Source: Dasypus novemcinctus
Taxonomy: Eukaryota; Chordata; Mammalia; Cingulata; Dasypodidae
Assembly: GCF_030445035.2 (NCBI RefSeq)
Contig: NC_080682.1
Span: 30,982,770 to 31,046,769 of the forward strand
Reading direction: 5' to 3'
DNA: 64,000 nt
Below are positions 11,833 to 23,527 of this stretch, one piece after another. Numbering within the stretch: the first letter of the stretch is position 1; each line of letters begins with the position of its first letter. The notes beneath the pieces are model-generated. The model was not told where the DNA came from. It ran no database searches and was given only the letters and a program-made list of their open reading frames with translations. Both the position numbers and the translations under genes were made by a program.

Positions 11833-12501
11833 CCACATTCCTATTTAATCACTGTGCATCCAACTGCCTGGAAGGAAGGAGATAAAGGAAATGCAGAACC
11901 AAATCAAAATAAACGCAGTAAAGTTCCCTCCCTAAGGTGTCAAAGGCCAAAATAAATTTGCATTCTGCCCAGGTTCTTCTTTTCTGAATCTCTCTCTCTC
12001 TAAATTTATGTAAAAATGCTTTAAAATGTTTTAAAGGTGTAAATTTGCCTTAAAAAAGGTGGCTATTGCTTAAAAAACAATAAACCTCTAATCACTTGAT
12101 AGCCTTTTCAATGATCTAGCTAAAAACATCAGCAGTAAGAGTTGTAAAATTGCAAAAACAAAAAACAAAAAACAAAAAACCTCAACTTTAAAATCTGTGT
12201 TTGGATTTTGTCAATCACTTTTGCCTAAAAATTCATGGTAAAAAATAACTTAAAAAACCTTTAAATGCCAATACTCTCTTGCTGGTAAATTAAATGCATA
12301 ACTCACAATTAAACATTTGTTCTATTATTTAAGAAAAGCAAAACTTCACAAAATTGTTACTGATAAAATTCTTGTAACTTCATTAATAAAGCTATACAAT
12401 TCACCTTAATATTAAAACTCAGTAAAAACTGTAACTAAAAGTTAAAATCATTTAATAAGTGCATTTACATCATAAAACAAAAGTAAGAAAATTAAAATTA
12501 T

Positions 12502-12979
12502 TGATGCAGGCTATGGGTGGAAGGCTCTTTGTCTCTTCAGAGATAACTAAGCTGTTTGACTTGTGAGTGTGGAACGGTAAGAGGCTGCAGTCCTGCCCTT
12601 AGGGACAGTGGCAGCGGCTCCAGTCCAAGGAAATGTTTAACAATGCAAGGGCTATAAACTTTAAGTATTTAGGGGAAATGCAAAAAGTAAATATGCTAAA
12701 AGCTTATCTAGAATGTCTGGAGTCCATGCTAAAAGCTTACCTAAGCTGTGGAAGAGATATATGCTAATTGAAGCCTATTGAGAACTGAAACAAAGGGACC
12801 ATTTGGCCTTTCCTCTCTGTATAAAAGACATTTAAAAATCTTGTTCAGGGCTCGGGATTCAAACAGAAAGCTCCCGAGTCCGGCCGGCCATCAATAAACC
12901 ATTTTTCCTTCTCAAAATCATTCCTGAGTCCTGGCCTCTCTATACTCAAATAATTGAACTTCTCTTAAATTCCACAACA
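12502..12979 (+). mobile_element. ERV-B copy 1 left LTR
   Basis: 478 bp, TGATGCAGG to TTCCACAACA. TATAAAAG lies near 12827 and the AATAAA polyadenylation signal near 12894. Subtype 1, with 'ctaagctgtttgacttgtga' after the first 50 bp, shared with 19276, 20129 and 26856. The TTAT left flank (12498-12501) pairs with 41015-41018. Confidence 0.9.
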
Positions 12980-12982
12980 TTT

Positions 12983-13001
12983 TTGGCGACTCTGGTGGGA
13001 C
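12983..13001 (+). promoter_or_regulatory. retroviral primer-binding site, tRNA-Arg type (copy 1)
   Basis: Four bases after the LTR, TGGCGACTCTGGTGGGAC is a worn version of the site kept better in copies 2 and 3 (TGGCGACCATGAAGGGAC), which is the complement of the 3' end of an Arg tRNA plus CCA with one mismatch. Confidence 0.6.
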
Positions 13002-13220
13002 AACAAATGAAGGCCAGAGACGGTAGCATTTTGCTGCCCCTTCCAAATCCCCGAGAAAGCTGGGAGGACTCGGGTGAACCCCAAATCTGGGAGCCCCTGG
13101 ATTAAATTTAATCCAGAAAAGATGTGGGCTCCACCAGAATCTTCCCGACAAAAATCAAGGGCAATGGAAGGTCTGAAGAGAAAGATTCTGGGAACGAAAA
13201 TGAACTCCTAACATGGAAGA

Positions 13221-13229
13221 AGGTAAGAC
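13221..13229 (+). promoter_or_regulatory. candidate 5' splice donor in ERV-B leader
   Basis: AAG|GTAAGA just after 'acatggaag', close to consensus, kept in all three ERV-B copies (GT at 13223, 34455, and on the minus strand at 26612-26611) but absent from ERV-A. Its position 240 bp after the LTR is where retroviruses place the major donor. Confidence 0.4.
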
Positions 13230-13904
13230 TCCCCGGGTGAGCACAGTCTGGAAGGCCCTAGCTTTAATTGCTAGGAAGGGGAGGCTGATCACCTCCCGAG
13301 AGAACCCTAGTAGCCCCAGAAGGCTGGGGGGAAGCTGTTCTCTCTAGGCTTGGGAAAAGCAGAAAAACTGGGGAAAAGCCCTGGTGTTTTGGGTTTGTCT
13401 AACTGCATGTTAGAATCTGGTACTGGTCTTATATCCACTAAAGGAGTGGAGTCTCGATTTTAATAGGAAGGGCTATTTATAGGTTGAAGTCCTAATGTCC
13501 TGGAAATTGGTCTAGATTAAGGGAAACAAAACTTGGTTATAGGAAAATGGATCGGCTTTTCTGGTGGAGCTTGGTCTGGGTGTAAAGTTTAAACAGTGGA
13601 AAAGTCTAGCTGAAATCTTTTGTTATGGTGCTAATTTGTGAATGAATTCACTTTATACCAAATGTTAAGTGTTCTGAGGTTTGTGATGGCTGTGGGGGCA
13701 GCCATGGTGAAAATAAATATATAATTTGTGGGTCAGATTAGTGACCTTTGTGCTTCTGTCTGTGTCAGCTCAATGCTAGTTTTGGAGTTGTGTCCTTATG
13801 TAAAGTGGAATTACAGCTGAGCTGGAGCCCTCCCTTGCCACTGGCAAGGGGGTGGAATGATTCTGGGGCAAAAGCTGAGGAGTCTGGATGTTTGCAGAGT
13901 CTAG

Positions 13905-14237
13905 ATGTTTGTGCATGCTCTGCTGTCTTGTCTCTGGTCTGGCCCATTGCTGGGGCTTGGAGGCCATCTGTGTCCGTGCCAAGCACCCAAGTTTGTTGGG
14001 AATGTCCCAGTCAGGGTGGCTGGGTTCCTGGGAGAGTTGCCAAATTTGAGTAGGTTCTGTCTGCCCATTTTGGCTGAAAGCTGGAAAGGGGGGAGCGCCT
14101 TGCCCCTTTCCAGTGAGTCCACCCTTCTATTCATAAGCCGCATTCCTGTTTGTTGTGCACCCAACTGCCTGGAAGGGGGGGAAGTGAAGGGGGTGAAAAG
14201 CAGAATCAGAATAAATGCATTAAAGTTCCCTCCTTAG
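13905..14237 (+). CDS. 110-residue open frame kept in all three ERV-B copies (function unknown)
   Basis: Starts MFVHALLSCLWSGP and ends KFPP. The same frame has the same length in copy 2 (25616-25948, minus) and copy 3 (35140-35472, plus), with scattered substitutions and no stop or frameshift. The N-terminal 20 residues are hydrophobic enough to resemble a signal segment; several cysteines follow. It lies in the part of the element where gag would begin. The three copies are young, so retention of an open frame over 330 bp is weak evidence for coding; the ERV-A counterpart is not open. I do not recognise a family. Confidence 0.25.
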   Translation: MFVHALLSCLWSGPLLGLGGHLCPCQAPKFVGNVPVRVAGFLGELPNLSRFCLPILAESWKGGSALPLSSESTLLFISRIPVCCAPNCLEGGEVKGVKSRIRINALKFPP

Positions 14238-16346
14238 GGTGTAAAAGCCAAAATACCTTTGCATTCTGCCCAGGTTCTTAGAAGGTATTGAATTAACTTT
14301 AAGTAAAAGAATGTGTTCTCTGAAGGTAAAATTTGTCTTAAGGGTATAAATAATTATAAAAGTTTTACAAAGCATTGTTTAAATGAAGGTATTTAAATGG
14401 CTAATTGCTGAAGGTCATTATTTAACAAAAACTGAATTAATAATAATAATAATAAAAGGCAATTTTTTAACAAACTTATTTGGCAGCCAGTCTCCCCTGC
14501 CAACTTGCTTCCAAAAAACTGTTTCTGGTATTACATGCTACTAAGTATTTAAAGTGAAAAAAAGGTTCAGTATTTTAACAAACTTGTTTAGTATTAATGG
14601 CAATTACATGTTGTAAGAAGTTTGCCTGGTCACTTAATATGTGGGATATATGGAGTGTGTTTTAATTGTTAAGGAAACAGAAGATGATTTTGTCCTAAGA
14701 TAAAATGATTGATTATTGGAAAAGTAGAGTGTGAGACAGAACCTGAATGAATACTGAAAGTGTAGAAGGTTTGTGGAAGGAAAATTTTTATGATTAAAAT
14801 TAAGTAAGATCAATATACAAAGAAAATCTTTTATCAATAGCTTCTTGTGCTTTAACCTCATCATTTCCTCAGTGTTTGAAGAAGAGTCTTACCTCTTTTA
14901 AAAGAACATTTTATGTTCTAGAAATCAAATCCTGAAAAGTAGCCTTTTATTTCAAACTAACTGCAAGAGATTTATTCTTTTACTTTAAAGGAAAAATTAA
15001 AGTAATGGTTAAGTTCATTTAATATGCTATAAGTCGAATGAAAGGTATTTAAAGGTGTTATAAAATTAATAAGTTTTAAAAAAATTAATAAAAACTGTAA
15101 CTAAGAGTTAAAATCATTTATAAATGCATTTATATTATAAAACAGTGGAAAGACAATAACTGAGATTATAGCTGGGTGAATTTAGCCTGAAACTACTATT
15201 TAAGTGTAAATTCTACACTAACCTTTCCTTTGTTTATGGTTACTTCAAGCCTAACCTCACCCTTTGCCTTTGCCTATGGTTATTTCATAATTGAGAAGAG
15301 CTGGGACATCACTGTCTCCTCTCCTGGTATTAGTAACCCTTTCTCTCATGAATTCAAGTGTAACCTAAATAAATGGCTGCCTGATGGAATAAGGTTAAAT
15401 GACCACTGGAGTTTTATTATCTCCAGAATCAAAAAGGGGGGTGGAGGGGGAGAAGTCTCCTGCCTTGACGGTCAGTGTTCCTAAAAGTGGCAATTCATGA
15501 GAGAAAGCAGTCTGTCTCCCTGAGGCTTCAAATAGCCTCAGTAAATATATATAAAATTAATCTTGTTGCTTATCCAAAATTCTGCTAATTTCAAAGTAAA
15601 ATATAAATTTCTAAAACAAAATGGTGCTAAGGCATTGAGAATATTTTGGTTATTACAATCCATTAAGTAAGAAGGAAAATTCTTGTGGTAAACTGCATGG
15701 TCATAGTGCAAATTAAGAAGAGTTTCAAAAGTCTTTGAAATGTTTTGCAGTCACACTTGTTTTGTAAGAATTAGAAGTTTAAAGTAACTAAAGTCATGTT
15801 GTTGTGTCAAACTATTCATGTCTGCCTATTTGCTCAAATTGTTGAGGTTAAATATGCAGTTATAAGTAATATATATTTTGGGACGCCAAATTAAGCTAAA
15901 CAGTATATAAAATAATGCAAATTATAAATAATATCAATGAGTTTTGTTTCTGTGTCTAACTCTTTGTGTCTGCCCATTTGCTCAGTGTATGTCTTCATAT
16001 ATCAGGATAATAATATCAAATTAACAAATGAAAATTCTTAAAAGATCTCTATTCAAATTGTTAATTGAATATGCAGTTATATATGTAAATAAATATTCTT
16101 AAGGCCCAAATTAAACTAAGCAGGATGGAAAAGTCATAGAAATCTGATTATAGAAACAATTGGGAAAGGGCCTCCTTTGCAAGAGCTTTAAAGGCAAGAC
16201 TAGGTGTAGCAGATTAAACCTATCTACTAGGCTAGGGAATTAAGAATCAGTTTGCCTGGAAATTTCCCAGTTTAAACCTTTTGTCAGCCATAAAATGCAA
16301 AAAAAAAAAAAAAGCAAAGATTAGGTTAATTTTCACATAAGAAAAA

Positions 16347-16807
16347 TGTTGATGTAACCTGGTGGCCTGCTGCCTCAGTCTCCCACTCCCGGGTTGGACA
16401 GCAGTGGAGGAGACCAGTTTAGGCCAGTCCTATGGGCAGTGGAAGAATGCCCAAGAAGGAGCTAAGTCAGTGCCATTTCAGCACTAAATTCTATTCCTTA
16501 TTTGACAAAGTTAGGAGCAGGTAAAAACTAAAATGGTTGGAATGTGATAGAGGAAGCAGTTAAATCAAACTTTTGCGTGGGAAAGTTAAATCTCGGATAA
16601 GCTGTAACTTCTGAAGTATCCAATCGATGCAAAAACAGAGGAAGAGCTTGCATGCTAGGCTTAGGGGTATAAATTGTGTCATTTTTCTTTGTTCAGGGCA
16701 CCAGCCATATCTGGCTCTGTGCCCCTTCTTGCAAGATTGAGAATAAATTATTTTCTTCTCCACAGTCTGGTGAGCCTTATTTTCTTCCAGAAGATTTCTT
16801 TCCAACA
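16347..16807 (+). mobile_element. foreign solo LTR carried inside ERV-B (copy 1)
   Basis: 461 bp with perfect inverted ends TGTTG...CAACA, TATAAA at 16668-16673, AATAAA at 16742-16747, and a GC-richer 5' half starting 'gatgtaacctgg'. It is unlike the ERV-B LTR. ERV-A lacks it: there 'aaaatataaatagttaat' (42160-42180) runs straight from the left flank to the right flank. The same LTR sits at 23066-23527 (minus) and 37575-38037. Flanks are aaaa and aaat, compatible with a 4 bp duplication but of low complexity. Confidence 0.8.
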
Positions 16808-16929
16808 AAATAAAGGTAATTAGTGGCTCTATTAACAAATTTCAGTAAGTAAAGGAAAGTCCATAAAAACTATGCAGAGATCTTTCCTGGGTTATGATTT
16901 AAAAAAAAAAAAATTAAGTAATTGTGTAA

Positions 16930-16990
16930 TGTGTTTTAAAACCTGGTAGTCAGTATGCATGTGTTTTAAAACCTGGTAGTCAGTATGCTT
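16930..16990 (+). repeat. 27 bp direct repeat in ERV-B interior
   Basis: 'gtgttttaaaacctggtag' plus 'tcagtatgc' occurs twice back to back. It is doubled in all three ERV-B copies (near 22900 and 38155) but single and worn in ERV-A (near 42255), so it arose in the ERV-B founder. Confidence 0.7.
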
Positions 16991-19275
16991 TTAAATTAAT
17001 AATTTTCATAACTTAAAGAAAAGAAGTTTTTAGCTTCCTGTAAGGGAAAGAGAACATTCCTTGCATAAACTATTATGGTTTCAATTTTATTTAACTTGAG
17101 TGTAATCTCCAATAGTTAATTTATAAACTAAATTAACATTATGTATGAAATCTTTAATGAGTGAAATTAGGCTAAAGGAAAAAGATTGTAGATATGCTCT
17201 CTTAAATAAGGAGTAAATTTCTTTCATTGGTAATTGTAATTTAGTAATTTTATTTAAACATGAGGTGGCTAGTCAATGTGGTTATAGTCAATTATAAAGA
17301 GTTTGTAAAACATCCTCCAACTGAAAATGTTTAAACAGTTCTAGTTCTAGAAAAGTCATTGTTAACTAAAACTTAGATTGGTATTGGTAGCAGAAATAAC
17401 TTAATGATAATAAAACCTGTCTGAAGGCCACCGCAAAGTACATATTTAAGTAAATGGTAATAAAATGTTATCTTGATTATATTGGAAGTCTTCTGTTTTC
17501 ATTTTAACAATGAAAAATATTTTTTCCTTTATTACTAAAGTACCTACTGTTATCTTCAGAGTAAGATTGTGTAAGTAAACAGTCATTTGATATATGTGTT
17601 GCGTTAAGTTGTTTAAAATATAAATAAAAACAAGGAATAAACTTTAACATTGTCAAACTCTTGTGCATTCAAACCAGGCCTTGAATACATTACAGGTGGC
17701 CTCTCCATGTGAGTTATTGGCTAGGCTGGTCACTGACCCCTCAATTAAAATATGTGCTATATCAGTCTCTGGTTCTGCTCCTGAAGTTGATGGAAACTAT
17801 ATTGCAGTTTCAAGCTCCTGCAGCAGCCAATAATGACTCGGTACAGCCAAGTGTACAATGGATATCACCTCCAGACTGGCACTGTTCCATAGTGCCAGAG
17901 AGCACTATGCACCAGGCTAGTGGAATACTGGAAAATCTCTCTAAGATGAAGGATGCTGCAACTTGCTCACTGCATTGAAGAACATGCTAAGTGGAGTCAT
18001 GATACCAGGAGACTGTAAGTGAACTTAAACACAATTGGCATTATGGCCTGCTCTCATGGAGAGATAACATGTAAGGTATTACAAACCTGAAACTCAAAAC
18101 TAATAATTGCAACTTTGAATCCTTATGCATTAAGTAATACATTAGTTAATATTAAGTGCTGTACTTTTATCCTGTACTAAATATATGCCTAATAATTGTA
18201 ATGTTATCTTTTCTATTTTGGATCAAGTGCATAAGTATATTAGACATGTTAAGTTACTGGTAAAATCATTTTCTAAACAATTAATAACATGTTTATAAAA
18301 TAAGGTGGCAGTCTCAGCCAGTCTCAGTCAACTTCTATATTCTGCTGTACTCTGCTGTGTAGCAAAAGTGAGGCTTGCTTGCTGATGGTGAGTCACCTAT
18401 TGAACAAGTCAAAATTGCTAGAAATTGTACAATGAATACCAAGGTGTAAAAATCTTTATTCTGTAGTTCTGATCACTCCCACAGGTGAAGACTAAGAGTA
18501 TTTCCAAATTAGTGTTCTAATCCTGAGTGAAGCCAGTTGCCCAAGGAGTGCCAGTTCACCAGGAGCATCTGACAGAGTGAATGAGTGTCAATCATTGAAC
18601 AGCTTGGAATGTGTCTTCAGACAAAGCTAAGTGTCTGTTGCAATTTCTCTCTAAAGATGGATAACTTAAAAAAGAATATATATGCTGTTCCCACCAGCTT
18701 TTAAGGAATGCCATCTTTATAGGCACCTAACCTTGTCTACCTCTGTAATCCAATGTGTCCTCTTTTAAAAACAGGTATTCCAAATTTTTAACTAAGTTTG
18801 TTTCTTTCAGAGTGAACATCTTATTAACCATATGAAAACTTCATCCAACTTCGTACAGAATGCCAGATCCATCTTCCTCCAGTTAGAATAAATTAAAGAG
18901 TTTTACACCTTATTAGGCAATGACTACAGCCCATGGCCAGCAGGAAGCAGTTACAGAAAAGAGATCATCTCCCTTCAGCACCCCTTTTAAATTAAAGGTG
19001 TAAACTCTTTAAGAGTAAAATAAAAGTAATAGATGGATCTGGAACCTGACTGGAAATCCATGTGAGTGCCAGTGGCAGCAGAATAACTGCGGGAGGCCCC
19101 TGCTCAAGATTCTGCTGTCCAGAATGAAAAGTTCTAACCTTCTAAAAACAGTCCTGGATGCTGTACTAAAGACTGATAAATAATCAATCAAAACAACAAA
19201 CAGCCATCCACCTCATAGTTCCAACAATAATTATGCCAAAGCTTAGCAAGTTAAACTTTGGCAGAAAGGGGGGAA

Positions 19276-19752
19276 TGATGTGGGCTATGGGTGGAAGGCT
19301 CTTTGTCTCTTCAGAGATAACTAAGCTGTTTGACTTGTGAGTGTGGAACGGTAAGAGGCTGCAGTCTTGCCCTTAGGGACAGTGGCAGCGGCTCCAGTCC
19401 CAGGAAATGTTTAACAATGCAAGGGCTATAAACTTTAAGTATTTAGGGGAAATGCAAAAAGTAAATATGCTAAAAGCTTATCTAGAATGTCTGGAGTCCA
19501 TGCTAAAAGCTTACCTAAGATGGGGAAGATATATATGCTAATTGAAGCCTATTGAGAACTGAAACAAAGGGACCATTTGGCCTTTCCTCTCTGTATAAAA
19601 GATGTTTGAAAATCTTGTTTGGGGCTCGGGATTCAAACAGAAAGCTCCCGAGTCTGGCCGGCCATCAATAAACCATTTTTCCTTCTCAAAATCATTCCTG
19701 AGTCCTGGCCTCTCTATACTCAAATAATTGAACTTCTCTTAAATTCCACAAC
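19276..19752 (+). mobile_element. ERV-B copy 1 right LTR
   Basis: Preceded by the polypurine tract, begins TGATGTGGGC and ends CCACAAC, with the terminal A apparently replaced by G at the junction. Subtype 1. The next base starts class II ERV coding sequence, with no matching duplication on the left of copy 1. Confidence 0.88.
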
Positions 19753-20128
19753 GCTCCAAAAAGCATTATTTCCTTCCCTGCCGGACATCAGGTCGCTCAA
19801 CTACTAATACTCCCCCTAATACCCACCAACAACACTGCCATTGATAGTGACCGCAGGGATAGAGCATTTGGCTCCTCTGATGCATACTGGGCACACCCCA
19901 TCACCACCCACAAACCTACTATGTCTCTTTGGCTTGATGGTAAACAATTCGAAGGCCTAATAGATACAGGGTCAGATGTTACCATCTTAAAAAAGGCTGA
20001 TTGGCTATCCATCTGGCCCCTTTCTCCCTCCTTAACCAACTTACAGGGCATTGGGCAAACCCAAAACCCCAAAAGAAGTTCAAAGCTCTTGACTTGGAAA
20101 AATAGGGAGGGAAATCAAGGAACTATAC
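19753..20128 (+). pseudogene. class II ERV dUTPase C-terminus and protease N-terminus (fragment)
   Basis: One open frame from the LTR junction to the next insertion. The first part, with GHQVAQLLILPL and later RAFGSSDAYW, has the look of the C-terminal dUTPase segment fused to protease in betaretroviruses. It is followed by the aspartic protease core GLIDTGSDVTIL (about 19957-19992), with the catalytic DTG intact. The frame is interrupted at 20128 by ERV-B copy 2 and resumes at 27334. The gag gene and 5' end of this provirus are missing; an ERV-B LTR sits in their place. Confidence 0.85.
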
Positions 20129-20602
20129 TGTTGTGGAATTTAAGAGAAGTTCAATTATTTGAGTATAGAGAGGCCAGGACTCAGGAATGATTTTGAGAAG
20201 GAAAAATGGTTTATTCACGGCCGGCCGGACTCGGGAGCTTTCAGTTTGAATCCCGAGCCCTGAACAAGATTTTCAAACGTCTTTTATACAGAGAGGAAAG
20301 GCCAAATGGTCCCTTTGTTTCAGTTCTCAATAGGCTTCAATTAGCATATATCTTCCACATCTTAGGTAAGCTTTTAACATGGACTCCAGACATTCTAGAT
20401 AAGCCTTTAGCACATTTGGTTTTTGCATTTCCCCTAAATACTTAAAGTTTATAGCCCCCGCATTGTTAAACATTTCCTGGGACTGGAGCTGCTGCTAGTC
20501 CCCAAGGGCAGGACTGCAGCCCCCCACCGTTCCACACCCACAAGTCAAACAACTTAGTTATCTCTGAAGAGACAAAGAGCCTTCCACCCATAGCCCACAT
20601 CA
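20129..20602 (-). mobile_element. ERV-B copy 2 3' LTR
   Basis: Antisense LTR, subtype 1, ending CCCACATCA on the plus strand and followed by the reversed polypurine tract. It differs from its partner at 26856 mainly around 20215-20230 and at single bases near 20240 and 20378. Confidence 0.92.
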
Positions 20603-23065
20603 TTCCCCCCTTTTGTCAAAGTTTACTTGCTAAGCTTTGGCATAATTATTGTTGGAGCTATGAGGTGGATGGCTGTTTGTTGTCTTGACTGATTATTTAT
20701 CAGTCTTTAGTACAGCATCCAGGACTGTTTTTAGAAGGTTAGAACTTTTCATTCTGGACAGCAGAATCTTGGGCAGGGGCCTCCCGCAGTTATTCTGCTG
20801 CCACTGGCACTCACGTGGATTTCCAGTCAGGTTCCAGATCCATCTATTACTTTTATTTTACTTTTAAAGAGTTTACACCTTTAATTTAAAAGGGGTGCTG
20901 AAGGGAGACGATCTCTTTTCTGTAACTGCTTCCTGCTGGCCATGGGCTGTAGTCATTGCCTAATAAGGTGTAAAACTCTTTAATTTATTCTAACTGGAGG
21001 AAGATGGATCTGACATTCTGTACGAAGTTGGATGAAGTTTTCATATGGTTAATAAGATGTTCACTCTGAAAGAAACAAACTTAGTTAAAAATTTGGAATA
21101 CCTGTTTTTAAAAGAGGACACATTGGATTACAGAGGTAGACAAGGTTAGGTGCCTATAAAGATGGCATTCCTTAAAAGCTGGTGGGAACAGCATATATAT
21201 TCTTTTTTAAGTTATCCATCTTTAGAGAGAAATTGCAACAGACACTTAGCTTTGTCTGAAGACACATTCCAAGCTGTTCAATGATTGACATTCATTCGCT
21301 CTGTCAGATGCTCCTGGTGAACTGGTACTCCTTGGGCAACTGGCTTCACTCAGGATTAGAACACTAATTTGGAAATACTCTTAGTTTTCACCTGTGGGAG
21401 TGATCAGAACTACAGAATAAAGATTTTTACACCTTGGTTTTCATTGTACAATTTCTAGCAATTTTGACTTGTTCAATAGGTGACTCACCATCAGCAAGCA
21501 AGCCTCACTTTTGCTAACTGAGATTGGCTGAGACTGCCACCTTATTCTATAGACATGTTATTAACTGTTTAGAAAATGATTTTACCAGGAATTTAACATG
21601 TCTAATATACTTCTGCACTTGATCCAAAATAGAAAAGATAACATTACAATTATTAGGCATATATTTAGTACAGGAGAAAAGTACAGCACTTAATATTAAC
21701 TAATGTATTACTTAATGCATAAGGATTCAGAGTTGCCATTATTAGTTTTGAGTTTCAGGTTTGTAATACTTTACATGTTATCTCTCCATGAGAGCAGGCC
21801 ATAATGCCAATTGTGTTTAAGTTTTACTTACAGTCTCCTGGTATCATGGCTCCACTTAGCATGTTCTTCAACGCAGTGAGTAAGTTGCAGCATCCTTCCA
21901 GTATTCCAGAGATTTTCCAGTATTCTACTAGCCTGGTGCATAGTGCTCTCTGGCACCATGGAACAGTGCCAGTCTGGAGGCGATATCCATTGTACACTTG
22001 GCTGTACCGAGTCATTATTGGCTGCAGGAGCTTGAAACTGCAATATAGTTTCCATCGACTTCAGGAGCAGAACCAGAGACTGATATAGCACATATTTTTA
22101 ATTGAGGGGTCAGTGACCAGCCTAGCCAATAACTCACATGGAGAGGCCACCTGTAATGTATACAAGGCCTGGTTCGAATGCACAAGAGTTTGACAATGTT
22201 AAAGTTTATTCCTTGTTTTATATATATTTTAAACAACTTAACGCAATACATATATCAAATGACTATTTACTTACACAATTTTACTATGAAGATAACAGTA
22301 GGTACTTTACTTTAGTAATAGAGGAAAAATATTATTTTTCATTGTTAGAATGAAAACAGAATATTTCCAATAGAATCAAGACAACTTTTTATTACCATTT
22401 ACTTAAATGTGTATTTTGCAGTGGCCTTCAGACAGGTTTATTATCATGAAGTTATTTCTGCTACCAATACCAATCTAAGTTTCTTTAGTTAACAATGACT
22501 TCTACAATTAGAACTATTTAAACATTTTCAGTTTGGAAGATGTTTTACAAACTCCTTATAATTGACTATAACCGCATTGACTAGACACCTCATGTTTAAA
22601 TAAACTTACTAAATTACAATTACTAATGAAAGAAATTTACTCTTTATTTAAGAGAGCATATCTACAATCTTTTTCCTTTAGCCTAATTTCACCAATGTGA
22701 ACTTACAATTTTCATTACTGTAAAGATTTTGTACATATGTTAATTTAGTTTATAAATTAACTATGGGAGATTACACTCAAGTTAAATAAAATTGAAACCA
22801 TAATAGTTTATTAAAGGAATGTTCTCTTTTTCCCTTACAGGAAGCTAAAAACTTCTTTTCTTTAAGTTATGAAAATTATTAATTTAAAAGCATAACTGAA
22901 TACCAGGTTTTAAAACACATGCATACTGACTACCAGGTTTTAAAACACATTACACAATTACTTAATTTTTTAAAAATCATAACCCAGGAAAGATCTCTCC
23001 ATAGTTTTTATGGACTTTCCTTTACTTACTGAAATTTGTTAATAGAGCCACTAATTACCTTATTT

Positions 23066-23527
23066 TGTTGGAAAGAAATCTTCTGGAAGAAAATAAGGCT
23101 CACCAGATTGTGGAGAAGAAAATAATTTATTCTCAATCTTGCAAGAAGGGGCGCAGAGCCAGATATGGCTGGTGCCCCGAACAAAGAAAAATGACACAAT
23201 TTATAACCCTAAGCCTAGCATGCAAGCTCTTCCTCTGTTTTTCCATAGATTGGATACTTCAGAAGTTACAGCTTATCTGAGATTCAACTTTCCCACGCAA
23301 AAGTTTGATTTAACTGCTTCCTCTATCACATTCCAACCATTTTAGTTTTTACCTGCTCCCCCCTTTTTCAAATAAGGAATAGAATTTAGTGCTGAAATGG
23401 CACCAACTTAGTTAGCTCCTTCTTGGGCATCCTTCCACTGCCCATAGGACTGGCCTAAACTGGTCTCCACTGCTGTCCAACCCGGGAGTGGGAGACTGAG
23501 GCAGCAGGCCGCCAGGTTACATCAACA
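23066..23527 (-). mobile_element. foreign solo LTR carried inside ERV-B (copy 2)
   Basis: Plus-strand ends TGTTGG and CATCAACA; same 460 bp passenger LTR as 16347-16807, in the same place and orientation relative to the element. Confidence 0.8.

Larger units (their letters stand above)
9802..12501 (+). mobile_element. ERV-A interior, left part (non-coding)
   Basis: Collinear with the ERV-B leader and first part of its interior but much more diverged. The leader landmark 'gaggactcaggtgaacccc' and the later 'gctggaaagtggggagtgg' both have ERV-B counterparts (13064, 14080). The Arg primer site and the GTAAG splice donor of ERV-B are not preserved here. I see no retroviral protein. A SINE interrupts it at 11446-11832, and the ERV-B block interrupts it after TTAT at 12498-12501. 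Confidence 0.75.
12502..19752 (+). mobile_element. ERV-B copy 1: non-autonomous LTR element, plus strand
   Basis: LTR 12502-12979, interior 12980-19275, polypurine tract AAAGGGGGGAA at 19265-19275, LTR 19276-19752. The interior has a primer-binding-like site, a leader and about 6 kb of AT-rich DNA without recognisable retroviral protein on either strand. The left flank TTAT matches the base run after LTR 41014, not the run after 19752. After 19752 a class II dUTPase frame begins at once. This copy is therefore a recombinant: its two outer sides no longer belong to one integration event. Confidence 0.85.

Noticed and set aside
15230-15484. 84-89 residue ERV-B frames (also 24359-24628 and 36470-36739) and those at 17709 and 38958 as genes
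   Set aside because: Copy 1 and copy 2 differ by frameshifts or start loss; no domain; no retention in ERV-A.
16930-16990. CRISPR-like or satellite array
   Set aside because: Only two units without spacers; a local duplication.
19009-19191. 60-residue antisense frame kept in ERV-B copies (also 20685-20867 and 40271-40453)
   Set aside because: Short, antisense to the element, no motif; kept because the copies are young.
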